A stretch of 64,000 bases of DNA from positions 1,580,501-1,644,500 of the forward strand of contig NZ_JARVTG010000001.1 of the NCBI RefSeq assembly GCF_029846635.1, given 5' to 3'. The position numbers were made by a program, and so were the translations under genes. The notes beneath the pieces are model-generated. The model did no database searches and was not told the DNA's origin. It saw only the letters and a list, made by a program, of their open reading frames with translations. This DNA is from Pokkaliibacter sp. MBI-7 (GTDB lineage Bacteria; Pseudomonadota; Gammaproteobacteria; Pseudomonadales; Balneatricaceae). This document shows, one piece after another, positions 26,987 to 35,091 of the stretch (the stretch's first letter is position 1; each line of letters begins with the position of its first letter).

Positions 26987-27772
26987 TTAACCGAGCCCGG
27001 CCAGACGCTCTTCTTCACGCAATGTCAGTACTTCATAGCCGGTTTCAGTCACAGCAATGGTGTGCTCCCACTGTGCCGACAACTTGCCGTCACGGGTGCG
27101 TACCGTCCAGCCGTCTTCGTCCGTGGTGTTGTGGCGTACGCCCTGATTGATCATCGGCTCGATGGTGAACACCATACCGGGCCTGAGCTTGACGCCGGTA
27201 CCACGGCGGCCATAGTGCAGCACCTGTGGCTCTTCATGCATTTCCCGGCCAATGCCATGGCCACAGTATTCCTGCACGACCGAGTAGCCCTGCTTCTTGG
27301 CGAACTGCTCGATCACAAAACCGATGTCACCCAGATGCGCACCGGGGCGTACCAGCCGGATGCCTTTCCACAGTGCTTCATAAGTGCCTTTGACCAGCTT
27401 GCTGGCCGCCGCCGAGACCTCGCCAACCAGATACATCTTGCTGGAGTCGGCAATAAAGCCGTGCTTTTCCAGCGTGATATCGCAGTTGACGATATCGCCT
27501 TCGCGCAGGACATCGCTTTCGCTGGGCATGCCATGGCAGATCACATCATTGATGGAAGTGTTCAGGCAGAAAGGGAAATCATACTGGCCCTTGGAAGCCG
27601 GGCGGGCCTTCAGTTCCTCGACGATAAAGCGCTCCACTTCACGGTCGATGGCCAGGGTACTGATACCGGGTTGGATAAAGCCGTTGAGATGGGCAAACAC
27701 CTGCGCCAGCAGGCGGCCCGACTCACGCATCAGGGCCAGTTCTTCAGGGGTCTTAATTTGAATGGCGGACAT
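26987..27772 (-). CDS. map: Type I methionine aminopeptidase
   Basis: Cytoplasmic metalloprotease of 261 aa that removes the initiator Met. Metal and active-site residues are visible: H in VICHGMPSE, D in VNCDITLEKHGFIADSSKMY, H in YCGHGIGREMHEEPQV, and E in VFTIEPMIN. Length equals bacterial type Ia enzymes. Its start overlaps the end of the ParD-like gene by 20 bp, so they form a coupled pair. GGAG precedes the ATG. Another housekeeping map copy may exist beside rpsB elsewhere, as is common; that cannot be seen here. Confidence 0.92.
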   Translation of the reverse strand: MSAIQIKTPEELALMRESGRLLAQVFAHLNGFIQPGISTLAIDREVERFIVEELKARPASKGQYDFPFCLNTSINDVICHGMPSESDVLREGDIVNCDITLEKHGFIADSSKMYLVGEVSAAASKLVKGTYEALWKGIRLVRPGAHLGDIGFVIEQFAKKQGYSVVQEYCGHGIGREMHEEPQVLHYGRRGTGVKLRPGMVFTIEPMINQGVRHNTTDEDGWTVRTRDGKLSAQWEHTIAVTETGYEVLTLREEERLAGLG

Positions 27773-27971
27773 CAGCCAGCTCCGACAGAGGTAAAGTGGG
27801 TGAATTCATCAGCAGCCGGCAAATATCGGCATAGCAAAGTTCGGGATTCAGCTCGGCCAGCATGCCGATCTTCATCCAGTGCTCAGCCTGAGCATTGATA
27901 GAGCGCGTCAGCGCCTGACTGGCGCGACGCACTTCCTGATGCATGGCATCAGAGATATTGACGATTCCCAT
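27753..27971 (-). CDS. ParD-like antitoxin-family protein coupled to map
   Basis: Small protein of 72 aa with the ParD-like pattern GIVNISDAMHQEVRRASQAL followed by RSINAQAEHWMKIGMLAE, a ribbon-helix-helix type sequence. AGGAA precedes the ATG at 27971; longer in-frame starts look spurious. No toxin gene accompanies it. Instead its last codons overlap the start of map, an arrangement known from other proteobacteria. It may repress its own operon or modulate the aminopeptidase; this is inference. Confidence 0.75.
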   Translation of the reverse strand: MGIVNISDAMHQEVRRASQALTRSINAQAEHWMKIGMLAELNPELCYADICRLLMNSPTLPLSELADVRHSN

Positions 27972-28146
27972 GACAGGTTCCTGCGGGTACCGGGCAGGGT
28001 GACCACCACCGCTGTACAGCACCCATATAAAACGTATGCGAATCATATATGTTTCATATAGAGCTGTCCTGTCACAGGCAGGTGGAACTGGTTCAAGATG
28101 TTTCGCACCCGCCTGTCATCACGCTCCGGCAGAGGGTGGGCTGCTT

Positions 28147-28587
28147 TCAGGCAGGCGATACACCCCGTTCAGCGAACACCTCTTTGCAACTGAACAGGGC
28201 ATTGAGTGCTGCCGGAAAGCCTGCGTACAGCGCCATCTGCATGATGGTCTCGATCACCTCCGTCGGTGTCACGCCAACATTCAGGGCGCCGTGAATATGC
28301 ACCCTGAGCTGCGGCTGGGCATGACCAAGGGCCGTCAGTGCAGCCACGGTGGCAATTTCGCGGCTGCGCAGGTCCAGCCCCGGCCGTGAATAGATGTCAC
28401 CAAAACCGAACTCGATGATGTAACGCGCCATATCGGGGGCGATGCCCTGCAGGCTGTCGATCACCCGCTGCCCCTGTTCACCATCCACTTCTGCCAGTTT
28501 GTGCCAGCCCGCCTGATAGCGCGGGTCGTTATATGCTGGATTGCTGTTCGCTGCGTCGTTGCCAGGCTGGGTCGATATCTTGTTCAT
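28147..28587 (-). CDS. Carboxymuconolactone decarboxylase family protein
   Basis: Protein of 146 aa of the AhpD/CMD fold: YIIEFGFGDIYSRPGLDLR, REIATVAALTALGHAQPQLRVHI, and GVTPTEVIETIMQMALYAGFP are the typical helices. The CxxC of AhpD peroxidase reductases is absent; the decarboxylase-type signature His is present in the VHIHGALN stretch. Substrate unknown. AGGAG precedes the start. It stands alone. Confidence 0.85.
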   Translation of the reverse strand: MNKISTQPGNDAANSNPAYNDPRYQAGWHKLAEVDGEQGQRVIDSLQGIAPDMARYIIEFGFGDIYSRPGLDLRSREIATVAALTALGHAQPQLRVHIHGALNVGVTPTEVIETIMQMALYAGFPAALNALFSCKEVFAERGVSPA

Positions 28588-28901
28588 TGCTCGCTCCTGT
28601 CGATAGCGGCAGGCAGCACCTCTGCTCTGCCAGTATTCGCAGCCTAAGACTTAGAGTTAACTCGAGGTCAAGCACTGAAAAGAGGCTCAGTTACGTTTCG
28701 GCATGGGACGCCTTTGGACTTCACTCCGCCCTGCACCTACAATCATCGGCCTGACTAACATGACATTGGCTTTAACAGGCCGGAGCACACGTCATCAGCG
28801 CAGGCAGCGTACTCAGCCCAAGACCCTCTGGGCAGAAATGCTGTCTGCAATGCGAACCTGACCGTTTCCTCCACCTGTTAGCGCTGTAGGCCGGATTACC
28901 T
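28588..28901. other. Intergenic region between the CMD gene and srkA
   Basis: 314 bases between two divergent genes. It should hold both promoters. No further gene, repeat or terminator was seen. Confidence 0.45.
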
Positions 28902-29939
28902 ATGACCTCCACTGCCCATCCCTATGAAGCCCTGACGCCGGAACTGGTGTTGGACGCGGTTGAAAGTACCGGCCTGCTCAGCGATGCCCGCCTGTTTACC
29001 CTCAACTCCTACGAGAACCGCGTGTATCAGGTGGGTATTGAGGAGCATCAGCCGCTGATTGCCAAGTTCTACCGCCCTGCCCGCTGGGACGATGCCGCCA
29101 TTCTGGAGGAGCACGCTTTCTGTCAGGCGCTGCAGGAACAGGACCTGTCAGTGGTGGCGCCGGCCACCCGTGCGCAGCTGGAGCAGCGCTACAGCGCGCT
29201 ACCTCAGCCGGGCGACGCCGGTCAGACACTGTTTGAACATCAGGGCTTTCGCTTCTCACTGTTTCGCCGTCAGGGCGGACAGGCGCCGGAGCTGGACAAT
29301 CCTGATCATCTGTTCCAGCTGGGGATGACCATCGGCCGTATTCATGCGGTGGGTGCAGCCCAGCCCTATGTGGCACGGCCAGCACTGAGCGTGCAGCGCT
29401 TTGGCCACGACAGCCGCAGTTTCCTGTTGCAAAGCCCGCTGCTGCCGCGTCACCTGCGTGACCGCTATGACGCTATTTCGGCGCAGCTGCTGGAATTAAT
29501 CGAGCAGCGTTTTGTCCAAATCGGAAAGGTGGAATGGATTCGGGTACACGGCGACTGCCACCCCGGCAACGTGCTCTGGCGTGATGAACGCCCGCACTTC
29601 GTTGACTTTGACGACAGCGTGATGGCCCCGGCGGTACAGGATATCTGGATGCTGCTCAGTGGTGATCACCAGCAGCAGTCCCTGCAGCTGATCGAGCTGC
29701 TGGAAGGTTATGAGACCTTCCACGATTTCGACCGACGCCAGCTGCATCTGATCGATGCCCTGCGCAGCCTGAGGCTGATGCACTACAGTGCCTGGCTGGC
29801 ACGTCGCTGGGCTGACCCCGCCTTCCCCATGCACTTCCCCTGGCTGGCACGGGAAGACTACTGGCAGGATCACCTCAACACCCTGCATCTGCAGATTCTG
29901 GAGATGCAAAATTCCCGCAATGAATGGTTATTACAATGA
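28902..29939 (+). CDS. srkA: Stress response kinase A (YihE/SrkA)
   Basis: Cytoplasmic Ser/Thr protein kinase of 345 aa with the aminoglycoside-phosphotransferase-like fold. Catalytic loop VHGDCHPGNVLW and metal-binding FVDFDDSVMAP are present, as is the N-terminal NSYENRVYQVG nucleotide loop. In E. coli the protein protects against stress-induced cell death linked to MazEF and the Cpx pathway. It lies upstream of, and translationally coupled (ATGA) to, a GNAT gene. Confidence 0.9.
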   Translation: MTSTAHPYEALTPELVLDAVESTGLLSDARLFTLNSYENRVYQVGIEEHQPLIAKFYRPARWDDAAILEEHAFCQALQEQDLSVVAPATRAQLEQRYSALPQPGDAGQTLFEHQGFRFSLFRRQGGQAPELDNPDHLFQLGMTIGRIHAVGAAQPYVARPALSVQRFGHDSRSFLLQSPLLPRHLRDRYDAISAQLLELIEQRFVQIGKVEWIRVHGDCHPGNVLWRDERPHFVDFDDSVMAPAVQDIWMLLSGDHQQQSLQLIELLEGYETFHDFDRRQLHLIDALRSLRLMHYSAWLARRWADPAFPMHFPWLAREDYWQDHLNTLHLQILEMQNSRNEWLLQ

Positions 29940-30484
29940 CAAATCTCGTATATCGACAAGCGCATTCAGAAGACGCGGAAGCCATTGCCAAACTGCATAC
30001 CCTGAGCTGGCAAACCAGCCTGCGCGGCATTCTGCCTGATGCCTTTCTTGATCAACAGGTACCCAATATCCACAAAAATCGCTGGCTGGAGGTGCTGGCT
30101 GGCCGCCCGGCCGATTATCAGGGCAAGGATGATTTTCTCTGCCTCGCCGAAGAGCACGGTGAGCTGATCGGTTTTGTCTACTGTCGCAAGCCGGAAGAGC
30201 CCAGCTGGGGCACCCTGCTGGACAACATGCATGTGCAGCCGGAGCTGAAAGGCCGCGGTCTGGGCCGCCAGCTGGCGCAGCGTGGTGCACGCTGGAGTCT
30301 GGAAGAAGCAGGCAGCAAGAGCATGCACCTGTGGGTATTTGAAGCCAACAAGACCGCCGTGAATGCCTATCTGCGCTGGGGCGGTGAGCGAGTTGAGCGT
30401 GAGCTGGAGGAAGTCGCCGGCAATATTCACGCCTGGGTCTATCGTTTCTACTGGGAAGACGTCACCCATAACCTGCTGGCATAG
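29936..30484 (+). CDS. GNAT-family acetyltransferase
   Basis: Acetyltransferase of 182 aa; the acetyl-CoA loop is seen in VQPELKGRGLGRQLAQRG and the C-terminal motif B in WVFEANKTAVNAYLRWGGE. The ATG at 29936 overlaps the srkA stop (ATGA) and is preferred over an ATG 12 bases upstream. Substrate unknown. A 10-bp hairpin follows the stop. Confidence 0.85.
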   Translation: MTNLVYRQAHSEDAEAIAKLHTLSWQTSLRGILPDAFLDQQVPNIHKNRWLEVLAGRPADYQGKDDFLCLAEEHGELIGFVYCRKPEEPSWGTLLDNMHVQPELKGRGLGRQLAQRGARWSLEEAGSKSMHLWVFEANKTAVNAYLRWGGERVERELEEVAGNIHAWVYRFYWEDVTHNLLA

Positions 30485-30506
30485 TATCTGCCCGCCGCTT
30501 TACCCC

Positions 30507-30534
30507 TGACCTGCCACCGCATGCTGGCAGGTCA
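30507..30534. terminator. Hairpin between convergent genes
   Basis: TGACCTGCCA (30507-30516) pairs perfectly with TGGCAGGTCA (30525-30534) across an 8-base loop. It lies between the GNAT stop and the stop of the ion channel gene on the other strand. No long T run, so bidirectional termination is only likely. Confidence 0.5.
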
Positions 30535-30601
30535 GCTGCTGAGTTGTTTCCCGCTTTCTCTGTTGACCCTGCGCTCTTGCTGCTGTTCTGCTCTTCTTTC
30601 A

Positions 30602-31033
30602 TCACAGCCGTGTTTTCCAGTAGCGCTCCATTTCCAGAAACAGAAAAGACGCGCTCCAGGTCACCAGCAACAAACCGGTCAGTGACTCGATACCGGTCAG
30701 ATAACGCAGATGTCCGGCAGGCTCGATATCACCAAATCCCACGGTGCTGAACACCGTGAAGGAAAAGTAGGCACAGTCCATCAGTGAACCATCAAAGCTG
30801 CCCGTCAGCTGCCCCCAGCCGTCGGTGTGATGCATAAAGAAGTAGGCGATGGCGAAAATCCACACTTCCACCGCATGGGCCACCAACGCGCCCATCACCC
30901 CCAGCACGATGCGAGATCGGTGCAAAATTCGCATTTTTGGTAACAGCGTGGTCAGTCGATAGAGGAATTCGTAGTGCACGCCAACCGCCAGCGACACCAC
31001 CACAGAATTGACCAGAAACACCTCAACCATCAT
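30602..31033 (-). CDS. Two-helix potassium-channel-like protein
   Basis: Membrane protein of 143 aa of the ion-channel (Ion_trans_2) family. It has hydrophobic segments near residues 3-25, 42-66 and 113-133 and a selectivity-filter sequence STVGFGD (near residue 97) preceded by a pore helix. No cytosolic regulatory domain is present. Probably a simple K+ channel forming a tetramer; not characterised. Confidence 0.82.
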   Translation of the reverse strand: MMVEVFLVNSVVVSLAVGVHYEFLYRLTTLLPKMRILHRSRIVLGVMGALVAHAVEVWIFAIAYFFMHHTDGWGQLTGSFDGSLMDCAYFSFTVFSTVGFGDIEPAGHLRYLTGIESLTGLLLVTWSASFLFLEMERYWKTRL

Positions 31034-31344
31034 AGATGCACTCTCAAGCCCGGCTAATCATTTGATTTATAAGAGCAAGCCTAAACGGCATTGCGTTTGT
31101 CTGCGAGATCGTCAGCACAATGGGTGCTCTTGTTTTTATAACCGCTGGCGCTATGAACTGCTGGAATCAGTTCAGCTGATCAACTTTAGAAAAACTATCT
31201 ATTTTCCATATAAAGGGCCCAGGCATAGAGTGAAGCCCATCTTCTTTGAGCGCGCCTCTTCGCATCAGGAACGACGTCACACTGCAGCAGTCTGCGATGA
31301 CGTTCTCACCGGGACCCGCGCTCCGACACTTCTCTGAGGTCGCC
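31034..31344 (+). other. Intergenic region upstream of fpr
   Basis: 311 bases between the divergent ion channel and fpr genes. The fpr frame stays open upstream to 31246, but that extension has no ribosome binding site. No other gene or structure was identified. Confidence 0.45.
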
Positions 31345-32118
31345 ATGTCAAACCTGAATGTAGAACGCGTGCTCAGCGTCCACCACTGGACCGACAATCT
31401 TTTCAGCTTCAAGACCACCCGTGACAGCGGTTTTCGCTTCAAGAACGGCCATTTCACCATGATCGGTCTGGAAGTCGAAGGTAAGCCTCTGCTGCGTGCC
31501 TACAGTATTGCCAGTGCCAACTATGAGGAAGAGCTGGAGTTCTTCAGCATCAAGGTACCCGATGGCCCGCTGACCTCACGACTACAGAACATTCAGGTTG
31601 GCGACGAAGTTTTTATCGGTCGTAAAACCACCGGCACCCTGATCAATGATCACCTGCTGCCCGGCCGCAACCTGTATCTGCTCAGCACCGGCACGGGTCT
31701 GGCACCCTTCATGAGCATTATCAAGGATCCGGAAGTGTACGACGCCTATGACAAGGTGATCCTCACTCACGGCTGCCGGACCGTGGCCGAACTGGCCTAT
31801 ACCCGGTACATCACTGAAGAGCTGCCCGGCAATGAATTCTTCGGCGACATGGTGCGGGAAAAACTGATCTATTACCCCACCGTCACCCGTGAACCGTTCC
31901 GCAATCAGGGCCGCCTGACCGATCTGCTGACATCCGGCAAGCTCACTGCCGATATCGGTCTGCCCGATATCAACCCCGAGCATGACCGCTTTATGCTGTG
32001 TGGCAGCCCGAGCATGCTGAAAGAGTTCTGCACCATTCTGGATGAGCGCGGTTTTGTCGAGTCACGCCACGGCGATCAGGGCCACTACGTGATCGAGCGC
32101 GCCTTCGTCGAGCGCTGA
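31345..32118 (+). CDS. fpr: Ferredoxin-NADP+ reductase
   Basis: Flavoenzyme of 257 aa that moves electrons between NADPH and ferredoxin or flavodoxin. FAD-binding RAYSIAS (consensus RxYS) near residue 50, NADP-binding GTGLAPFMSI near 115, and C-terminal CGSPSML. Length and wording match bacterial subclass Fpr of Pseudomonas/Azotobacter type, which often take part in oxidative stress defence. TGAGGT precedes the start. A good terminator follows. Confidence 0.9.
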   Translation: MSNLNVERVLSVHHWTDNLFSFKTTRDSGFRFKNGHFTMIGLEVEGKPLLRAYSIASANYEEELEFFSIKVPDGPLTSRLQNIQVGDEVFIGRKTTGTLINDHLLPGRNLYLLSTGTGLAPFMSIIKDPEVYDAYDKVILTHGCRTVAELAYTRYITEELPGNEFFGDMVREKLIYYPTVTREPFRNQGRLTDLLTSGKLTADIGLPDINPEHDRFMLCGSPSMLKEFCTILDERGFVESRHGDQGHYVIERAFVER

Positions 32119-32140
32119 GTTTTCCTTTATACCCCTTCCG

Positions 32141-32174
32141 TCTGGGGCGGCTGACTCCCGGCCCCAGATGTTTT
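32141..32174 (+). terminator. Intrinsic terminator after fpr
   Basis: TCTGGGGC (32141-32148) pairs with GCCCCAGA (32161-32168) and is followed by TGTTTTT. It lies 23 bases after the fpr stop. Confidence 0.75.
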
Positions 32175-32394
32175 TCTCTCCTGTATACCCGCCTGTCTCC
32201 GCACGGAAACGACCTCCCGGATTTGCCTTCCCCCCCATCCGGACATATAGACTAGAGCCTGGCTGCAATCTTCTGACGACAGAAACTCACCTGTTCAGGC
32301 CAGCATTGTGCTCCTGTGATCTGCCGCAGATAACCGCTTTACGTCTATTCACTGCACGGCCATGCCCTGCAGCATTGCTATCCAAGGAACGATT

Positions 32395-33357
32395 ATGTCT
32401 GCGGGACGCTCCCTCCCCAGCCTCTGGCCACTGCTGAAAATGACCGCCACGGCATGGCTGGATGACCGCGCCATGCGACTGGCTGCGGCACTGGCGTACT
32501 ACTCGATCTTCTCACTGGCACCACTGATCATCATTGCCATCTCGGTGGCGGGCTTTATCTTCGGCGAAGCCGCCGCGCGCGGTGCCATCAGCGAACAGCT
32601 GACCGAAACCCTCGGCCCGATGGGCGCCTCGGCGGTGGAAAACATGATCAACAGCGCCCGCTCCACCGCCTCCAGCGGGCTGATGGCCGTTGTCGGTATC
32701 GGCCTGCTGATCTTCAGTGCCACAGGCATTTTCGGTCAGCTGAAAGATGCCATGAACACCATCTGGGGCATCATGCCCAAACCGGACCGGGGAGTTCGCG
32801 GCATGGTGATTGACCGGCTGCTGGCGCTGATCATGGTGTTCTGTATCGGCCTTCTGCTGATGGCTTCTCTGGTGATTACCGTCTGCCTGAGCGCCTTGTC
32901 CGGCTGGCTCGGCGATGTGATGCCACTGCCCGGCGCCTTCTGGCAGGCGCTCAACCTGCTGGTCAGCTTTGCCGTTACCACCCTGCTGTTTGCCATGATT
33001 TTCAAGATTCTGCCCGATGCCGATATTCGCTGGCTGGACGTCTGGACCGGTGCCGCCATCACCTCACTGCTCTTCACTCTGGGAAAATGGGGGTTGTCGC
33101 TCTATCTGGGGCGGGAAAGTGCGGTCTCCACCTACGGTGCCGCCGGTGCCTTTGTGCTGATTCTGCTGTGGGTACATTACTCGGCCTGCATCCTGTTTTT
33201 CGGCGCCGAATTCACTCAGGTCTATGCCCATGCGCGGGGCCATGAGATACATCCAAATCGCTTTGCCATCCGTATTGATGAACTGACGGCCTACAAGCAG
33301 CGACTCAAGGAACAGAAGCAGCACAAGGCTGAACGACAGGCACTACAGAACAGCTGA
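32395..33357 (+). CDS. YihY/UPF0761 family membrane protein
   Basis: Integral membrane protein of 320 aa with about six membrane segments and the family signatures RLAAALAYYSIFSLAPLI near the start and YGAAGAFVLILLWVHYSACI near the end, plus a basic cytoplasmic tail. Once mis-annotated as ribonuclease BN; function unknown. The ATG at 32395 has AAGGAA upstream; an in-frame ATG at 32362 is less likely. The GST gene follows after 38 bp. Confidence 0.87.
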   Translation: MSAGRSLPSLWPLLKMTATAWLDDRAMRLAAALAYYSIFSLAPLIIIAISVAGFIFGEAAARGAISEQLTETLGPMGASAVENMINSARSTASSGLMAVVGIGLLIFSATGIFGQLKDAMNTIWGIMPKPDRGVRGMVIDRLLALIMVFCIGLLLMASLVITVCLSALSGWLGDVMPLPGAFWQALNLLVSFAVTTLLFAMIFKILPDADIRWLDVWTGAAITSLLFTLGKWGLSLYLGRESAVSTYGAAGAFVLILLWVHYSACILFFGAEFTQVYAHARGHEIHPNRFAIRIDELTAYKQRLKEQKQHKAERQALQNS

Positions 33358-33395
33358 GCGCCGGTCGGTTTCCATCACCCTGACAAGGATCCCTC

Positions 33396-34061
33396 ATGAT
33401 CATCGTTCACCATCTGGAAAACTCCCGCTCCCTGCGCATTCTGTGGCTACTGGAGGAGCTGGGGCTGGATTACGACATTCGCCTCTACCGCCGTGATCCC
33501 CAGACCATGGCCGCCCCCGACAGCCTCAAGGCCATACACCCGCTGGGCAAGGCGCCGATTATCAGTGACGGTGAACTGGTGATCGCCGAGTCCGGTGCCA
33601 TTATCGAATATCTGCTGGATCGTTATGACGATGGACGTCTGCGCCCAGGATCGGGGCAGCCGCTGCTGGATTACCGCTACTGGCTGCACTTTGCCGAGGG
33701 CTCACTGATGCCACTGCTGGTGATGAAGCTGATCTTCACCCGCATGCCTGAAAACCCCATGCCCTTCTTTGTTCGCCCGGTCGCCCGCGGCCTGAGCAGC
33801 AAGGTGCAGGAGATCTTCCTGACGCCACGCCTGCTGCCACAGCTGGCACTGATCAACGACACGCTGGCGCAGCGCCCGTGGTTTACCGGCGAGCAACTGA
33901 GCGGTGCAGACATCCAGATGAGCTTTCCCCTGCAGGCGGCCAGCAGCCGGGCCGATCTCAGCGACTATCCTCATATTGGCCGCTTTCTCAGCCGCGTCAC
34001 GGAGCAGCCCGCCTATCAGCGCGCCCTTGCCCGCGGCGGCAAGCTAACTCCGCTGGGCTGA
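33396..34061 (+). CDS. Glutathione S-transferase family protein
   Basis: Cytoplasmic protein of 221 aa. N-terminal thioredoxin-fold domain with SRSLRILWLLEELGL and the cis-Pro region GKAPII, then ESGAIIEYLL glutathione-binding motif; C-terminal helical domain about residues 90-215. Catalytic Ser is probably in the SRS segment. Substrate unknown. AAGGA precedes the start. Its end overlaps the end of the convergent LysR gene by 18 bp. Confidence 0.87.
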   Translation: MIIVHHLENSRSLRILWLLEELGLDYDIRLYRRDPQTMAAPDSLKAIHPLGKAPIISDGELVIAESGAIIEYLLDRYDDGRLRPGSGQPLLDYRYWLHFAEGSLMPLLVMKLIFTRMPENPMPFFVRPVARGLSSKVQEIFLTPRLLPQLALINDTLAQRPWFTGEQLSGADIQMSFPLQAASSRADLSDYPHIGRFLSRVTEQPAYQRALARGGKLTPLG

Positions 34062-34949
34062 GCCAGGCGCCAGAGCCTGTTTAACCACGCGAGTCAGGCA
34101 CTCCAGCCAAAGCTGCAGAGCAGGCTGATCCGCATCTTCCAGCCGGCACAGGGCATAGAGGGTAATACTGATTCTGGGTTCCAGTGGACGGCCTGGCAGC
34201 GGTGAGCCAATCAGCGTGAAGGGGTCAACAATGGCCAGCCCCTGCCCGGCTTCTACCAGAGTGCAGGCCAGCTGATAGTTCTGCACCCGGGTCTGAATCT
34301 GTGGTGGCGGTTGCAGCTGCTGCAGATGACTGTTAAGCAGTCCGCTCATCGGATCATGACTATCGAAGCCAATCAGGGGCTGCCCCGCCAGTAACGACAG
34401 GCTGCAGGGTTGCTGCAGCTCCTCCTCTGTCCAGTATCCGGGACGGGCAATGACCCGCAGCGCCCCCTGCAGCAGCGGTTTCATCAGCAGGTTGGGATGG
34501 GCCACCGGATGGAAGGTAATGCCCATGTCGGCTTCCTGCAGCACCAGCTTCTGCACCATCTCGCGGCTGTGCTGAGTCGCAATGCTGAGCGGCTGGCGAC
34601 TGCGCTGATGCCAGAGCGGCACCACCTGCGGCAGCAGATACTGCGCCAGCGTGGGAATCACCAGCAGGCGCAAAGGCCGCTCCAGAGGCTGACGCAGATT
34701 CTCAGCCAGCTGCTGTACCCGCCGCAATGACTCGAATACCTGCGCCACTTCCGGCTCCAGCATCTTCGCCTCTTCGCTGGCGACCAGCTTGCCCTTGACC
34801 CGCTGAAACAGCGCAAAGCCCAGTTGCAGCTCAGCATGCTGCAATGCCTTGGTCACCGCTGGCTGGGAGATATGCAGCAGCTGGGCTGCACCGCTGACCG
34901 AGCCGGTTTGCATAATGGCCTGAAAAATCTCGATATGGCGCAAGCGCAT
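34044..34949 (-). CDS. LysR-family regulator, divergent from a DadA-like oxidase
   Basis: Regulator of 301 aa with winged helix (TGSVSGAAQLLHISQPAVTK) and substrate-binding domain. TGGAGGG precedes the ATG at 34949; the upstream extension to 34991 is rejected. It is divergent from a DadA-like amine oxidase and between them lies a perfect LysR-type dyad, so it probably controls that gene and itself. Confidence 0.88.
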   Translation of the reverse strand: MRLRHIEIFQAIMQTGSVSGAAQLLHISQPAVTKALQHAELQLGFALFQRVKGKLVASEEAKMLEPEVAQVFESLRRVQQLAENLRQPLERPLRLLVIPTLAQYLLPQVVPLWHQRSRQPLSIATQHSREMVQKLVLQEADMGITFHPVAHPNLLMKPLLQGALRVIARPGYWTEEELQQPCSLSLLAGQPLIGFDSHDPMSGLLNSHLQQLQPPPQIQTRVQNYQLACTLVEAGQGLAIVDPFTLIGSPLPGRPLEPRISITLYALCRLEDADQPALQLWLECLTRVVKQALAPGSAQRS

Positions 34950-34989
34950 CGGCGACCCTCCACAACAATGATGGCGGGCAGTATAGTCC

Positions 34990-35009
34990 ATAACCCTGGG
35001 TTATAACCC
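34990..35009. promoter_or_regulatory. LysR operator candidate (T-N11-A dyad)
   Basis: ATAACCCTGGGTTATAACCC contains two overlapping perfect palindromes: ATAACCC-T-GGGTTAT (34990-35004, with T-N11-A spacing) and GGGTTATAACCC (34998-35009). It lies 40 bases upstream of the LysR start. Confidence 0.68.
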
Positions 35010-35091
35010 AAATGACAGTATTCATTGGTCAGCCTGCCGTCGGCTGGCCAGAATGACGTCATTCTCGGCAACGCAGGCCCATTTCCCCATC

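Noticed and set aside
27753..28046. Classical ParDE toxin-antitoxin locus
   Set aside because: Only the antitoxin-like half is present; the overlapping neighbour is methionine aminopeptidase, not a ParE-type toxin.
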